Origin: Deltaproteobacteria bacterium
GTDB taxonomy: Bacteria > Desulfobacterota > GWC2-55-46
DNA length: 64,000 bases
Direction: 5' to 3'
Assembly (NCBI GenBank): GCA_016182655.1
Contig: JACPGB010000028.1
Location: forward strand, 1-64,000
Below the pieces are notes generated by a model. It was given only the letters and a program-made list of their open reading frames with translations, was not told the DNA's origin and did no database searches. Both the position numbers and the translations under genes were made by a program. Within the stretch, counting starts at the first letter, position 1. Every line of letters begins with the position of its first letter. Below, piece after piece: positions 18,655 through 28,618 of the stretch.

Positions 18655-19692
18655 TCAGGCGAGGTCAGTGACCCTTATGCCTATGAGCCGTAGCCCCCTC
18701 ACCATGTCAACGGACTCAAGGAGGGAGAGCGCCGTGGGGCGGATGTCGTTAAGCGAGTCAGTCACGGAGTCAAAGGTCTTTTCGCGGGTTATGGTCCTGA
18801 AATCGCTGAAACGGACCTTTATCGAGACCTTCCGGGCCTTGCGGCCTTCGGATTTGAGCCTCGCCGCGACGTCACCGGCAAGGGCAGAGAGCGTCTCTTT
18901 AATAATATAGAGGTCGGAGGTATCGGCCTCGAAGGTTACCTCTCTGCCGAAGGAACCCGGCTCGGAGAACGGGACGACCGGGCTCTCGTCTTTGCCATTG
19001 GCGTGCTCGTGGAGGGTCCTGCCTATAACAGGCCCGAAGTTCCTCTCCAGGTGTTGGACAGGGGTCCTCGCAAGCTCTCCTATGGTGCGGATGGAGAGGT
19101 CGTTGAGCCTCTTTTCCGTCTTGGGGCCGACGCCCCAGAGCTTACGGACCGGCAGGTCTTTCAGGAATGCACCCACCTCGCCGTCTCTTATGACAAAAAG
19201 CCCGTCAGGCTTGGCCGCATCGGACGCCATCTTGGCGATGAGCTTGTTCGGGCCTATGCCTGCGGAGGCAACGAGCTTCAATTCCCTTGTTACGCGCGAG
19301 CGTATCTCCCCGGTCATCTCAACGGCGAGCGGGACGGGGTCGATCGAAGACCTTATCTCGATGAACGCCTCGTCGAGGCCGAAGGTCTCGACCTCGGCCG
19401 TGAACGACCTGAGTATCTCCATGAACCGGTCGGACGCAGCCTCGTACGCGGCGAAGTCCACCGGGAGGAAGACCGCTCCGGGGCAGAGCTTCAAGGCCTT
19501 TTTCAAGGGCATGCCCGACGATACCCCCTTTGCGCGCGCCTCGTACGAGGCGGCCGATACGACACCCCTGCTTTTCGGGTCGCCATCTCCCCCGACTATC
19601 ACGACCCTGCCCTTCAACGACGGGTCCTTCTTGACCTCGACGGAGGCGAAGAACGCGTCGAGGTCTATATGTATTACCGAACGCCTTTCCAT
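18655..19692 (-). CDS. dinB: DNA polymerase IV
   Basis: MERRSVIHIDLDAFFASVEVKKDPSLKGRVVIVGG; likely start at 19692 rather than the track's 19890. Confidence 0.94.
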   Translation of the reverse strand: MERRSVIHIDLDAFFASVEVKKDPSLKGRVVIVGGDGDPKSRGVVSAASYEARAKGVSSGMPLKKALKLCPGAVFLPVDFAAYEAASDRFMEILRSFTAEVETFGLDEAFIEIRSSIDPVPLAVEMTGEIRSRVTRELKLVASAGIGPNKLIAKMASDAAKPDGLFVIRDGEVGAFLKDLPVRKLWGVGPKTEKRLNDLSIRTIGELARTPVQHLERNFGPVIGRTLHEHANGKDESPVVPFSEPGSFGREVTFEADTSDLYIIKETLSALAGDVAARLKSEGRKARKVSIKVRFSDFRTITREKTFDSVTDSLNDIRPTALSLLESVDMVRGLRLIGIRVTDLA

Positions 19693-19901
19693 CTTGAAAA
19701 AATCTCCTTTGAGAAACGACTCGCAAAGCGGGGATTGAGTATAGCACAGGAAGACGCGGAGAGAGGGGGTTATTTTTGGGGTTGAGGATGAGCGGGGCGT
19801 CGACTTTTTGTGCGCTGGGGACGTCTGGAAAAAGGTTTTCGCGATCGATTCGCGAAAAGATGAGATTGCTTCCGTCACTCGCAATGACAACGCAGTGGAG
19901 C

Positions 19902-20387
19902 TCAGGCGTATTTTTTGGCTGAGCGGATTATCTCGTCGGCGAAGTAGGGTTTCCTTATGAACTCGTCTATCATCCCCTCCTTAATCCCCTGCATAATGAC
20001 CTCTTCGGCGTCCCTGAAAAAACCGGTAAAGAGGATGACCCTCGTCTGCGGCCTTACCTTCTTTATCTCCCTGTACGCCTCAAGCCCGTTCATGCCCGGC
20101 ATTATCATGTCCATGAAGATGAGCGAGTACGGCTTTGTCCTCAGGGCCTCTACCGCGTCATTGCCGTTCAGCGCGTACGCGGCCTCAAACCCCTCGTCTT
20201 TCAGTATCTCGCTCATCCCGAGCCCGACGGCCTCTTCATCGTCCACTATCAGTATGGACGGCTTCGTCCTCTGGGTCTTAAGCCTTCCCTCGGAAGCAAT
20301 ACCGGATGCGAAAAGGGACACCTTTGTCGGGGTCCCGCCGGGCCCCAAACCGCACTCTATAGAGGAGATATCATTCGCCTGGGTCAT
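19902..20387 (-). CDS. Response regulator receiver-domain protein
   Basis: ILIVDDEEAVGLGMSEIL...LIFMDMIMPGMNGLEAYREIK. Confidence 0.9.
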   Translation of the reverse strand: MTQANDISSIECGLGPGGTPTKVSLFASGIASEGRLKTQRTKPSILIVDDEEAVGLGMSEILKDEGFEAAYALNGNDAVEALRTKPYSLIFMDMIMPGMNGLEAYREIKKVRPQTRVILFTGFFRDAEEVIMQGIKEGMIDEFIRKPYFADEIIRSAKKYA

Positions 20388-20635
20388 ACCCCACCTATTG
20401 CGCCGGATCGACGAAACGGCGTGTTCTGTCTCAAGAATGTGGAAAAGCAGTCAATGAACGCGTTCAGGCGCCTTGACCTGATGAGGGATGTGATACTTCA
20501 GAGATGAAGTGCCTGTGGGTTATTAGGGTCAGGGACGAGGTTGAGTAAAACGCGAAGGGTGCGGACCAAAACATATGAATTATATCTTGAAGTCTTAAGC
20601 TGTCAAGGGGAGGACGGGCAGATAAACGTGCCTGC

Positions 20636-21976
20636 CTACATCCTGACCATAGCCGGGGCAAGGAGGAGCGCGCCGAGGCACATGGCGAGCGATATGCCGA
20701 ATACAGCGGACCCGCCGGCAACGGCAAAGAGCGCGGTCCCGAGGAACGGGGCGGTAGCCCCCCTTATCCCCCCTATTGCGATGTTCGCGGCCGTGTACCG
20801 GGCGACCTCGCCTTCAGAGGCTATCCTCGTCACGACCACGTAATTCGTGAGTTCGAGCGCCGCGAAGGTGAACCCGGCCGCGGCCTGCGCCACGCCGAGG
20901 GCGTATATGTCCCTCGTAAAAAGATAAAGGAGCGGGGTCGCCGCGGCTATCGCGAATATAAGGACGAGTACCCTCCTTACCGGGCGCGCGTCCAACTGCC
21001 TGCCCCAGAAAAAGAAGCCGAGGAGCCACATCGACGAGAAGATCGAGCCGTAGACGCCGGTTGCGAGGTTTGAGATATTTACCTCGTCGACAAGCACGAG
21101 CGGGAAGACCGGGAGCGCCATCAAGAGCCCGAACTCGAAGAGGGAATAGACCGTGACGAAGCGCAGGAACGCCCCGTCCCTCAAGGGCCTCAAAAGATGG
21201 CTTGGACCGGCAAAGGAGACCCTCTCCCTTTTCTCGCGCCTCACCCTTATCGACCTGAACTGGAGGGCCGAAAGGGCCCCGAAGACCGCCGCCGCGGGGA
21301 ATATGTACCTGAAGTTGTACGTGTCCTTCTCAAGCACCCAGCCGGCGAGCGCCGAGGCGGCCACCCACGATACCGCGATACCGACCCGGACGTACGCCAT
21401 CAATCTCCCCCGGTGCTCGTCCGGGTAATTGGTCTTCATGATGGACGCGTAGGACGGGAAAGGTATGGCGGTCACTATCATGTACGCGAATATGACGACC
21501 GTGTACCATAGGGGGGCCGTCACATAGAACATCCCGAGCAGGATGAGCCTCCCGAGCGCCCCTGGCCAGACCACGTACCAGACCCTGCCCTTTCCGAAGA
21601 CGTCCTCGGTCCAGAGGAGCGTAAAGGTGTTGGCTATGTAAGGGGACGCGGCGAGGAGCGCCACCTGAAAGTCGCTCGCCCCTATCTTCCGCCCGATTAT
21701 CGGGATGAACGGCATCAGAAACCCGCCGAAAACGCCGATCAGAAGCCCGGACCTCAAGTCATAATAGAAGGTGTGCCTTGCGTGCAGAGGCAAATCCTTG
21801 AATCTCATGCGGTTTATTATAAGCGAAGTCGCCTTCCCTTTGAAGGGGAAAAGAAGGGCCCGAGACGCCGGTCTCGCCCGATTCATGCCGGGTCCGACTG
21901 CGCAAAGTCTGCAAGTTCCATTTTCTACGATTTTTGACCCCCAAGGTATATGCGATATAATGAAAACGAAATTCAT
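20636..21976 (-). CDS. MFS transporter
   Basis: About 12 hydrophobic segments; NYPDEHRGRLMAYVRVG MFS signature region. Start may be internal (MRFKDLPLHARHTFYYDLRSG). Confidence 0.82.
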   Translation of the reverse strand: MNFVFIISHIPWGSKIVENGTCRLCAVGPGMNRARPASRALLFPFKGKATSLIINRMRFKDLPLHARHTFYYDLRSGLLIGVFGGFLMPFIPIIGRKIGASDFQVALLAASPYIANTFTLLWTEDVFGKGRVWYVVWPGALGRLILLGMFYVTAPLWYTVVIFAYMIVTAIPFPSYASIMKTNYPDEHRGRLMAYVRVGIAVSWVAASALAGWVLEKDTYNFRYIFPAAAVFGALSALQFRSIRVRREKRERVSFAGPSHLLRPLRDGAFLRFVTVYSLFEFGLLMALPVFPLVLVDEVNISNLATGVYGSIFSSMWLLGFFFWGRQLDARPVRRVLVLIFAIAAATPLLYLFTRDIYALGVAQAAAGFTFAALELTNYVVVTRIASEGEVARYTAANIAIGGIRGATAPFLGTALFAVAGGSAVFGISLAMCLGALLLAPAMVRM

Positions 21977-22106
21977 TTTCGATTGAGGGGCGGAAGGGTT
22001 AGAGGGTCAGGGGGCTGGGAACAGGGGAAAGGGAGGCATGAAAACAGGCTTTCAATGGAAACCGGACAGATTTCAGCAAGACGCGACTTAAACAGGGAGG
22101 TGCCTT

Positions 22107-22736
22107 ATGGAACGCATCAACTGGTTCAAAAACATGAACGAAGCAACGGAAGACATCAAGGGAGGATCGAAGCTTTTGATGATGTTCTTCTACAGCCCCT
22201 CGTGCGATGGGTCGATGAAGACGATAAACGAAACGCTCGAAAACGAAGATGTCGCCAGCCTTATCGAGAGGGAGTGCGCCCCCATCAAGCTCAACATCGA
22301 GGATAAAAAAGAGCTCGCGAAGGAGAGGAACGTCGACTGGACGCCGACCTTCATACTCGCCGACGAGCACGGCAGGGAGCTTGAGAGGTGGGTTGGCTAT
22401 CTGCCCGCGAGGGACTTCATGGCGCAGTTGCTCCTCTCCAAGGGGCTCTCCGACTTCCATCTCGAGCGCCACACTGACGCCATAGCCGAGTTCGAGGAGA
22501 TCGTCGAGGAGTTCACGGACACCGACCTCGTCCCTGAGGCCGAATACTTCATTGGGGCCGCGAACTTCAAGCTCACCGGACAGAACGACACGCTCATCGA
22601 CGTCTGCCACATACTGACCTCCAGGTACCCGGAGAGCCAGTGGACCAAGAAGTGCTCGGTCTGGGCGCACCTAACCCACAGTGCGCCGTTCGTCGGGTAT
22701 GACGGCGGCGGGTCCATAGGCGGCGGCGCTTATTAG
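22107..22736 (+). CDS. Thioredoxin-fold protein with C-terminal TPR-like segment, no CxxC
   Basis: LLMMFFYSPSCDGSMKTINETL...NVDWTPTFILADEHGRELERWVGYLPARDF. Confidence 0.75.
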   Translation: MERINWFKNMNEATEDIKGGSKLLMMFFYSPSCDGSMKTINETLENEDVASLIERECAPIKLNIEDKKELAKERNVDWTPTFILADEHGRELERWVGYLPARDFMAQLLLSKGLSDFHLERHTDAIAEFEEIVEEFTDTDLVPEAEYFIGAANFKLTGQNDTLIDVCHILTSRYPESQWTKKCSVWAHLTHSAPFVGYDGGGSIGGGAY

Positions 22737-22923
22737 GCTTAGCCTCCCGGAACCCGGGCGGGGCGCTACATGCCTCGCCCGGGTTCTTTTTTGCCCGCTC
22801 CATAACCGCCGGATGACAGACGATATGAATGGTCTACCCGGTCATCCTCTCCCGGCCCCTTTCGCAATTGCTTTTCCCTGCCCCTTGTTATAAAATCAAC
22901 TCAACTTTGACGGGAGGTCCGTA

Positions 22924-23379
22924 ATGGATCAAAACCAGCAGGAACAGCGGAGAAGCGTCGTAATACCGTACATAAACAAGTTCCTCGCCGTCGTGGACGA
23001 CGTCATCCTCGTATGGGTGGCGATAGGCATCATCGGTGTCGCCGCGCTACTCATGCTGGAGGCGATAACCGACTTTGTCTTCTACACCCAGCACTCGATA
23101 TCGCATATCATAAGCGACCTCATGTTCGTCCTTATCATCATGGAGCTCTTCAGGCAGGTGATGAGGCAGATAAACCGCCACTCGTTTTCGCTTAACCCCT
23201 TCATCTTCATAGGCGTAATAGCCTCCATCAGGGGCATGCTCCTAACACAGATGAAACTCGGCATGGGCGAGGCCGACTGGGAGGGCGCGGTCCTACAGCT
23301 CGGCATACACGCCGGCATCGTCCTCATACTCGTATTCAGCCTCTATATCTATTCCAAGGGGAAGCCGAAGGAAGAATAA
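22924..23379 (+). CDS. PsiE-like membrane protein
   Basis: Four TM segments, LMFVLIIMELFRQVMRQINRHSFSLNPFIFIGVIASIRGML. Confidence 0.75.
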   Translation: MDQNQQEQRRSVVIPYINKFLAVVDDVILVWVAIGIIGVAALLMLEAITDFVFYTQHSISHIISDLMFVLIIMELFRQVMRQINRHSFSLNPFIFIGVIASIRGMLLTQMKLGMGEADWEGAVLQLGIHAGIVLILVFSLYIYSKGKPKEE

Positions 23380-23401
23380 GGCTTACGATATAACCGACAA
23401 A

Positions 23402-23442
23402 AAAAGGCTGTGGACGCCCTCGGCGTCCAGAGCCTTTTTTAT
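23402..23442 (+). terminator. Intrinsic terminator
   Basis: ggctgtggacgcc-ctc-ggcgtccagagcc followed by tttttta. Confidence 0.8.
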
Positions 23443-23539
23443 ATTCTATCCGGACTCACTCCAAAAACCTCCCAATCGAAGGGAGGGGATTGCGGCCTTC
23501 TCACCGCCGGTAATCGGTCATCCGGCCCCTTGCCATCGC

Positions 23540-23893
23540 CTACTTGTTCAAATGATAAAACGCCCACTTCGCGCACTCGTAGTCGGTCTGGTAGCGGTAG
23601 ACGATATGGAACATCTCGTAGAGGACGAGCTGTTTTACGAACTTGAAGTCGTCCTCGAGTTTGGCGACCTCGTCAGGGAACTTCGCGAACAGGAATTCGA
23701 TGTTCGCCCCCTTGTCCTCGCGGGGTATCGACTTCTTTATGAGGATCCTCTTCTCTATTTTATAGACCCTTGAGGCCCTCCTGGGGTCGTTCGGTATCTC
23801 GTCGACGAACTCGAGGACCCCGGGCTCGATCCCGTGCTTCTGTATCGCCTTTACAAGCTCCTCCCTGTACTGCTCAGTCTCTATCGTATCCAA
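23540..23893 (-). CDS. Hypothetical protein
   Basis: 117-aa ORF convergent with the PsiE-like gene; followed by PilZ gene. Confidence 0.65.
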   Translation of the reverse strand: MDTIETEQYREELVKAIQKHGIEPGVLEFVDEIPNDPRRASRVYKIEKRILIKKSIPREDKGANIEFLFAKFPDEVAKLEDDFKFVKQLVLYEMFHIVYRYQTDYECAKWAFYHLNK

Positions 23894-23915
23894 AACGCCT
23901 CTCCTTGTACGCCGA

Positions 23916-24575
23916 TCACTTAAGGGCCGCGGTGAACTGCCCGAGCTTCGCTTTTGCCTCCCCCGTCATCTCTTCGAACTGCACGCCTATGGTGATGCTG
24001 TCCGAGTCCTTGCTCAAGTTCCTTATCTTGCCCCTGAGCGCGAACGATTCGTGCGTTCTGGGCAGTTGCATCCTTATCTCTATTATCTTGTTCACCTGTA
24101 TGAGGCTGAAGAGCGCCTCCCTCACCGACTTTATGACGGCGCGGCAGCCCTCGGGGCTTATGTCAGTAACAAAGAGGTCGACGAACTCGTTGCCGAACAT
24201 GGTCATGCCGGGGATGTTGCAGGCGCGCCTCTCGGTCGTGACGGTCTTGGATTCCACTATCGTCTTCGGGTACTTGAGGAATACTATCTTGGCCGGGGCG
24301 GAGACGATGTTCTGTATTTCGGTGTCGAACCCGTAGACGACGCCCTTATAAAGGAACCTTAATATTACCGGGCTCTCCCTTATAGTCTCGCTCCTGAAGG
24401 TGCCGAGGAGGTCGTTCGGCGAGAGGCGAACGATAAGGTACTGGCCGAACTCCATGCCGACGAACATGCTTTTTATGCGGAGGTTGAACTTGAGTATCTC
24501 TAAAAGCACATCTGCGCCGAGCTCGATGGGTATGGCCGGAAGCGAGAGGCTCGGGGCTTGCTTTATATTATCCAT
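23916..24575 (-). CDS. PilZ-domain protein
   Basis: RRACNIPG...DLFVTDISPEGCRAVIKS pattern with N-terminal YcgR-like region. Confidence 0.75.
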   Translation of the reverse strand: MDNIKQAPSLSLPAIPIELGADVLLEILKFNLRIKSMFVGMEFGQYLIVRLSPNDLLGTFRSETIRESPVILRFLYKGVVYGFDTEIQNIVSAPAKIVFLKYPKTIVESKTVTTERRACNIPGMTMFGNEFVDLFVTDISPEGCRAVIKSVREALFSLIQVNKIIEIRMQLPRTHESFALRGKIRNLSKDSDSITIGVQFEEMTGEAKAKLGQFTAALK

Positions 24576-24661
24576 GATACGAAAATACTATAAAAAGAGG
24601 CGCTATGCAAACCTAAAAAAGGCCCTGCGCCCCGCCCCGGGGATTTGACTTTCAGATGTGA

Positions 24662-25630
24662 ATGACTTATCTTATCCGTACCGGAAAACACGCATTTTTC
24701 TGGAAGGAGGCCCCTATCCGTCCGCTCTCATACATATTAATTGCGGCCATCGCCATTTCTCTAACCGCGTCAGCGTATGCCGCGCCGAAAAATGCGAAAG
24801 TCCCGAAGGACATGGTCTTCGTCGAAGGCGGATGCTTCGAGATGGGCGACCCGTACCCGCAAAAGACCATACTCGACGGCGACCCGGACGAAAAACCCTT
24901 GCATAATGTCTGTGTCTCGGACTTTTACATCGGCAAATACGAGGTCACGCGAGGGGAATTCTCCAAATTCGTTGAAGAGACACAATACAAGACACAGGCC
25001 GAGACCGGGCAGGGCTGTTACATCATCTACGGCGGCAGGGTCTGGCAGAACCAGAAAGACCTTTATTGGGAGCGGCTAAAGCAGGAGGACAACCACCCCG
25101 TCGCGTGCGTCTCATGGAACGACGCAAACGAGTTCATAAAGTGGAAGACCAAAAAGACCGGGCTTAAATACCGCCTGCCGACAGAGGCCGAGTGGGAGTT
25201 CGCGGCTCGCGAGCGCGGAAAGATTATGAAGTACAGCTGGGGCGTGGATGGCGACAAGCCGCAGGGCAATGTGGCGGACGAATCCGCGCGCAGGGATCTC
25301 CCCGAGGTCTTCCCGGAGAAAACATACTGGAAAGGCTACGACGACGGGTATGTCTTCTCATCTCCGGTCGGGAGCTACAAGCCGAACGGGCTCGGTATTT
25401 ATGACATGTCGGGGAGCGTCTGGGAGTGGATGAACGATCTATACGATGTCGATTATTACAAGAAGAGCCCCAAGGACGACCCGAAGGGAAATAAGACCGA
25501 CGGCACGCATGTGAGGAAGGGCGGCTCCTGGGCCGACGACTGGCGCCACCAGCGGATAGCGAACAGGTCCAGGTCGTTCGACTTTAGGGCAAGGTTTGAC
25601 CTGGGGTTCAGACTGGCGATGGAGAAGTGA
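24662..25630 (+). CDS. Formylglycine-generating-enzyme-family (SUMF1) secreted protein
   Basis: MVFVEGGCFEMGD...EVTRGEFSKFVEET...YRLPTEAEWEFAARE...GSVWEWMNDLYD...RKGGSWADDWRHQRIANRSRS. Confidence 0.92.
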   Translation: MTYLIRTGKHAFFWKEAPIRPLSYILIAAIAISLTASAYAAPKNAKVPKDMVFVEGGCFEMGDPYPQKTILDGDPDEKPLHNVCVSDFYIGKYEVTRGEFSKFVEETQYKTQAETGQGCYIIYGGRVWQNQKDLYWERLKQEDNHPVACVSWNDANEFIKWKTKKTGLKYRLPTEAEWEFAARERGKIMKYSWGVDGDKPQGNVADESARRDLPEVFPEKTYWKGYDDGYVFSSPVGSYKPNGLGIYDMSGSVWEWMNDLYDVDYYKKSPKDDPKGNKTDGTHVRKGGSWADDWRHQRIANRSRSFDFRARFDLGFRLAMEK

Positions 25631-25791
25631 GGGCGGTTTGTTGGGTTACGCTACGCTAACCCAACAAAACTACAAAAATGGATTTTGGTAGTTTTGGTAA
25701 GGTGGCTATGCCCACCGTTTTACAAGCATACGAAACTGAAATCTTGGTGGGCGGAGCCCACCCTACAAAACTGATTCCGGGGAATATTGCA

Positions 25792-26523
25792 ATGCGCAAA
25801 GACTTCGTCTGGAAAAAAGAATCTGTCGTAAATACATTTTTAAAGGATGTACGGGGCGGCATACCCTTTGCCGTGGAGCAGATAGATGTCATGCTCAGGG
25901 TTTTAAGGTCCTCCGGGAAGCCCGTCAAGAGGTTCCTTGATCTCGGATGCGGAAGCGGCGTCCTTGCCGGTGCTGTTCTTTCGGCTTATCCGAAGGCAAA
26001 AGGCACACTGATCGATTTCTCAGAGCCGATGCTGAATGAAGCCATGCGCGGGCTCAAGGCCTTTCCACGGCGTCTGAGGTTCGTCCAGGCGGACCTCAAT
26101 TCAAAGGAGTGGCTTAAGGAGATAGGGAGAGAAGCCCCGTTTGACGCAGCTGTATCCGGTCTTGCCATCCACCACCTGACCGACAGGAGAAAAAAGAGCC
26201 TTTATGGGGAGATATTCTCGGTTTTGAAGCCCGGCGGCGTCTTTGTAAATATCGAGCATGTGTCATCGCCTTCCGAAAGGCTCCGCGTTTTATCAGACGA
26301 GACCTTCATCGACAGCATCTGGGAGTTCCAGAGGGAAAAAGGGGGCAGGATGACCCGCGCACAGATGGAAAAGAAGTTCTACAGCATGCACGACAAGGGC
26401 TCGAACATCCTCTCATCCGTCGAGGCCCAGTGCGGGTGGCTGAGGCGCATAGGGTTTGCGGATGCGGACTGTCACTTCAAGATATTCGAGATAGCCGTCT
26501 TCAGCGGCAGAAGACCAGATTGA
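25792..26523 (+). CDS. Class I SAM-dependent methyltransferase
   Basis: FLDLGCGSGVLAGAVLSAYPKAKGTLIDFSEPML; upstream 38 codons of track ORF are an intergenic repeat, so start placed at MRKDFVWKKE. Confidence 0.85.
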   Translation: MRKDFVWKKESVVNTFLKDVRGGIPFAVEQIDVMLRVLRSSGKPVKRFLDLGCGSGVLAGAVLSAYPKAKGTLIDFSEPMLNEAMRGLKAFPRRLRFVQADLNSKEWLKEIGREAPFDAAVSGLAIHHLTDRRKKSLYGEIFSVLKPGGVFVNIEHVSSPSERLRVLSDETFIDSIWEFQREKGGRMTRAQMEKKFYSMHDKGSNILSSVEAQCGWLRRIGFADADCHFKIFEIAVFSGRRPD

Positions 26524-26653
26524 AATTTCGCGGGTTCAGTCGCGTAGGTCGGGTTAGCGAAGCGTAACCCGACAGCTTTTGTCCACACCTTCGAAAGCAC
26601 AAGGGGCTGCGAAACTTCGTAGCCCCTTGTCTTATCTGGTGGAGGGTACCCGC

Positions 26654-27034
26654 TCACTTTTTGCCCTCGGGCCGTATTATCTTTTCAAGCTCCGCAATAA
26701 GAGGCGGGAGGTCTTCCGTAACGGTGCTCCATACGGTATCAATATTGATATCGTAATAGGCATGTATCAACCTGTTCCTCATGCCTATTATGTTCTTCCA
26801 CGGGATCTGCGGGAGTTCGGTCTGGCGTTCCTGGGATAATCTTGAGGCGGCTTCGCCTATAACCTCAATGCACCTCACAACTGCGTCCCGGCACTGGTTG
26901 TCTTTAAAAAACTCTTCTCTGGTCTTGCTCCCTACATAACCGCGTGCGGCCCTTGCGGCTTCAAGCATGTGGCGCAGGCGTACGCCGTCATCCTTACGCG
27001 GCATACTGCACCTCGGCAGACTCAAGAACCTCAT
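26654..27034 (-). CDS. hepT: HEPN-domain toxin of MNT/HEPN pair
   Basis: MRNRLIHAYYDINIDTVW (R-X4-H motif) in a DUF86-like protein; overlaps the MNT gene. Confidence 0.88.
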   Translation of the reverse strand: MRFLSLPRCSMPRKDDGVRLRHMLEAARAARGYVGSKTREEFFKDNQCRDAVVRCIEVIGEAASRLSQERQTELPQIPWKNIIGMRNRLIHAYYDINIDTVWSTVTEDLPPLIAELEKIIRPEGKK

Positions 27035-27296
27035 CGCGGAAGTGTCTGCTTAAATCTTCCGGAGTCCTCAAATCGGCTTTACGCCCGATTATACCGCCGA
27101 GCTCTATCTCCATGCCCGAGAGCGTAATAAGCCCCGGCACATGCCCTTCCTTGAACTCAACGAGCATGTCCACATCACTTTCAGGCCCGAAATCGTCGCG
27201 TAATACCGAGCCAAAAAGCGAGAGCTTCCGGATATGATTCCGACGGCAGAACTCTGCAATTTTTTCTTTAGGGATATCTATATGAGCTTTTCCCAT
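26994..27296 (-). CDS. mntA: MNT-domain nucleotidyltransferase antitoxin
   Basis: LSLFGSVLRDDFGPESDVDMLVEFKEG (GSX..DXD motif). Confidence 0.88.
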   Translation of the reverse strand: MGKAHIDIPKEKIAEFCRRNHIRKLSLFGSVLRDDFGPESDVDMLVEFKEGHVPGLITLSGMEIELGGIIGRKADLRTPEDLSRHFRDEVLESAEVQYAA

Positions 27297-27356
27297 AATG
27301 TGGCTCCTCCGGCATTCTGAAGCTGTTTTTTCGCGGGTTATTGCTTAGTCCATCTC

Positions 27357-27393
27357 ACAAAAAAGGGTTTGCGGCTTTAAGCCGCAAACCCTT
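27357..27393 (-). terminator. Intrinsic terminator downstream of tRNA-Ala
   Basis: aagggtttgcggc-ttta-agccgcaaaccctt with minus-strand T run. Confidence 0.85.
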
Positions 27394-27399
27394 ATATGC

Positions 27400-27475
27400 T
27401 GGTGGAGGGTACCGGGATCGAACCGGTGGCCTGCTGATTGCGAACCAGCCGCTCTCCCATCTGAGCTAACCCCCC
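27400..27475 (-). tRNA. tRNA-Ala (anticodon CGC)
   Basis: GGGGGGTTAGCTCAGATGGGAGAGCGGCTGGTTCGCAATCAGCAGGCCACCGGTTCGATCCCGGTACCCTCCACCA: cloverleaf, encoded CCA, loop TTCGCAA, G3:U70 pair. Confidence 0.95.
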
Positions 27476-27588
27476 TCTATGGAACGGCCTGAAAAACGGC
27501 CGGTATTGCCCGATTAAGAAACCCCGCCTTCACGGGCGGGGTCTGAATATATTTAGCAGAAAAAAGGGCTCCGCGCAAGCGGATAATT

Positions 27589-27712
27589 CAGGCTGCTGAA
27601 AAAGTCCATCTGCTTCGTTGTCTTCGGCGCTCGTAACTGCGGCGTACATACAAAAGTACGCCTCGTTCCTCGCTTCTCGACGCCTCGCATCTGGAGCTTT
27701 TTGAGCAGCCTG
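27589..27712. repeat. Family A hairpin repeat, copy 3 (inverted)
   Basis: caggctgctgaaaaagtccatctg...ctcgacgcctcgcatctggagctttttgagcagcctg; reverse complement of copy 1. Confidence 0.9.
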
Positions 27713-27733
27713 AACAAAATTCTGTATCCCTGA

Positions 27734-28618
27734 TCAGCGCAGGTACGTCCTCATCCCCTCGGAAAGCGCAGTCGGCCTTATGCCGAAGACTTCCGGCAGA
27801 GCGTTCCTATCCGTCACATTGTCCTCTTCGAGCATGAGGAGCGCGTCCCTCGTAAGGGGCGGGTGGGATAAAAACTTTTCCATGAATGCCGCTCCAATGC
27901 ACATGAGCGGCATGGGCACATGGACCTTCAACCTCTTCCTCCCGATCGCCCCAGCTATTGCGTCTATTATCTCATCGAACGAGAGCGCGACTGGCCCGGC
28001 TATCTCGTATGTCTGCCGCTTCGCCTCTTCCATCCCGACTGTGGCCGCCAGGGCCTTAGCGACGTCCTTTACGAATACCGGCTGCATCCTGTTTTTTCCG
28101 TTCCCCGGCACGACGACGAACGGAGAAAGCCTCATGGCCGCGGCAAAGGTGTTCGTGAATTTGTCTCCCTCGCCGAACATGACCGAGGGCCGGAAAATCG
28201 TGTAATCGAGGCCGCTTGACCTGACTATCTCCTCGGCCTCCCACTTTGTCTTATGGTATTCGCTCACAGCGTCCTTCCGGGTGCCGAGCGCGCTTATGTG
28301 GATGTAGCGCTTCACGCCCGCGCTTTTGCAGGCCTCGACGATATTCCTCGTGCCCTCGACGTGGACGCGCCTGTATGTTGCGCCTTTTGATTCGACGAGT
28401 ATGCCTACGAGGTGGATGACGGTTGTGACGCCTTTGAAAGCGGGGGGAAGCGTTGCCGGGTCGGTTACGTCTCCCTTTACGAAGGAGACGCCTTTTTTTG
28501 CGAGTGGGGCGGCTTTTTTGGGGTCTCTCGCGAGACAGACGGCTTTGTACGACCTTGATGCGAGCTCGATTGAGAGGTGTCTGCCGACGAATCCGGTTCC
28601 GCCGGTCAAGAGTATCAT
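27734..28618 (-). CDS. NAD(P)-binding / complex I NDUFA9-like protein
   Basis: MILLTGGTGFVGRHLSIELASRSYKAVCLARD; start reset to 28618. Confidence 0.88.
   Translation of the reverse strand: MILLTGGTGFVGRHLSIELASRSYKAVCLARDPKKAAPLAKKGVSFVKGDVTDPATLPPAFKGVTTVIHLVGILVESKGATYRRVHVEGTRNIVEACKSAGVKRYIHISALGTRKDAVSEYHKTKWEAEEIVRSSGLDYTIFRPSVMFGEGDKFTNTFAAAMRLSPFVVVPGNGKNRMQPVFVKDVAKALAATVGMEEAKRQTYEIAGPVALSFDEIIDAIAGAIGRKRLKVHVPMPLMCIGAAFMEKFLSHPPLTRDALLMLEEDNVTDRNALPEVFGIRPTALSEGMRTYLR

Noticed and set aside
19845-19895. gagattgcttccgtcactcgcaatgac as a novel element
   Set aside because: Matches a widespread intergenic repeat pattern; only one copy noted in the window.
20475-20515. Hammerhead-ribozyme-like core (ctgatgag...) near the MFS transporter 3' end
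   Set aside because: No GAAAC box and no matching stem II/III; chance similarity.
25635-25770. Start of the methyltransferase ORF at 25678
   Set aside because: The first codons are a widespread intergenic repeat (gttgggttacgctacgctaacccaac / ggtgggcggagcccaccctac); start moved to 25792.
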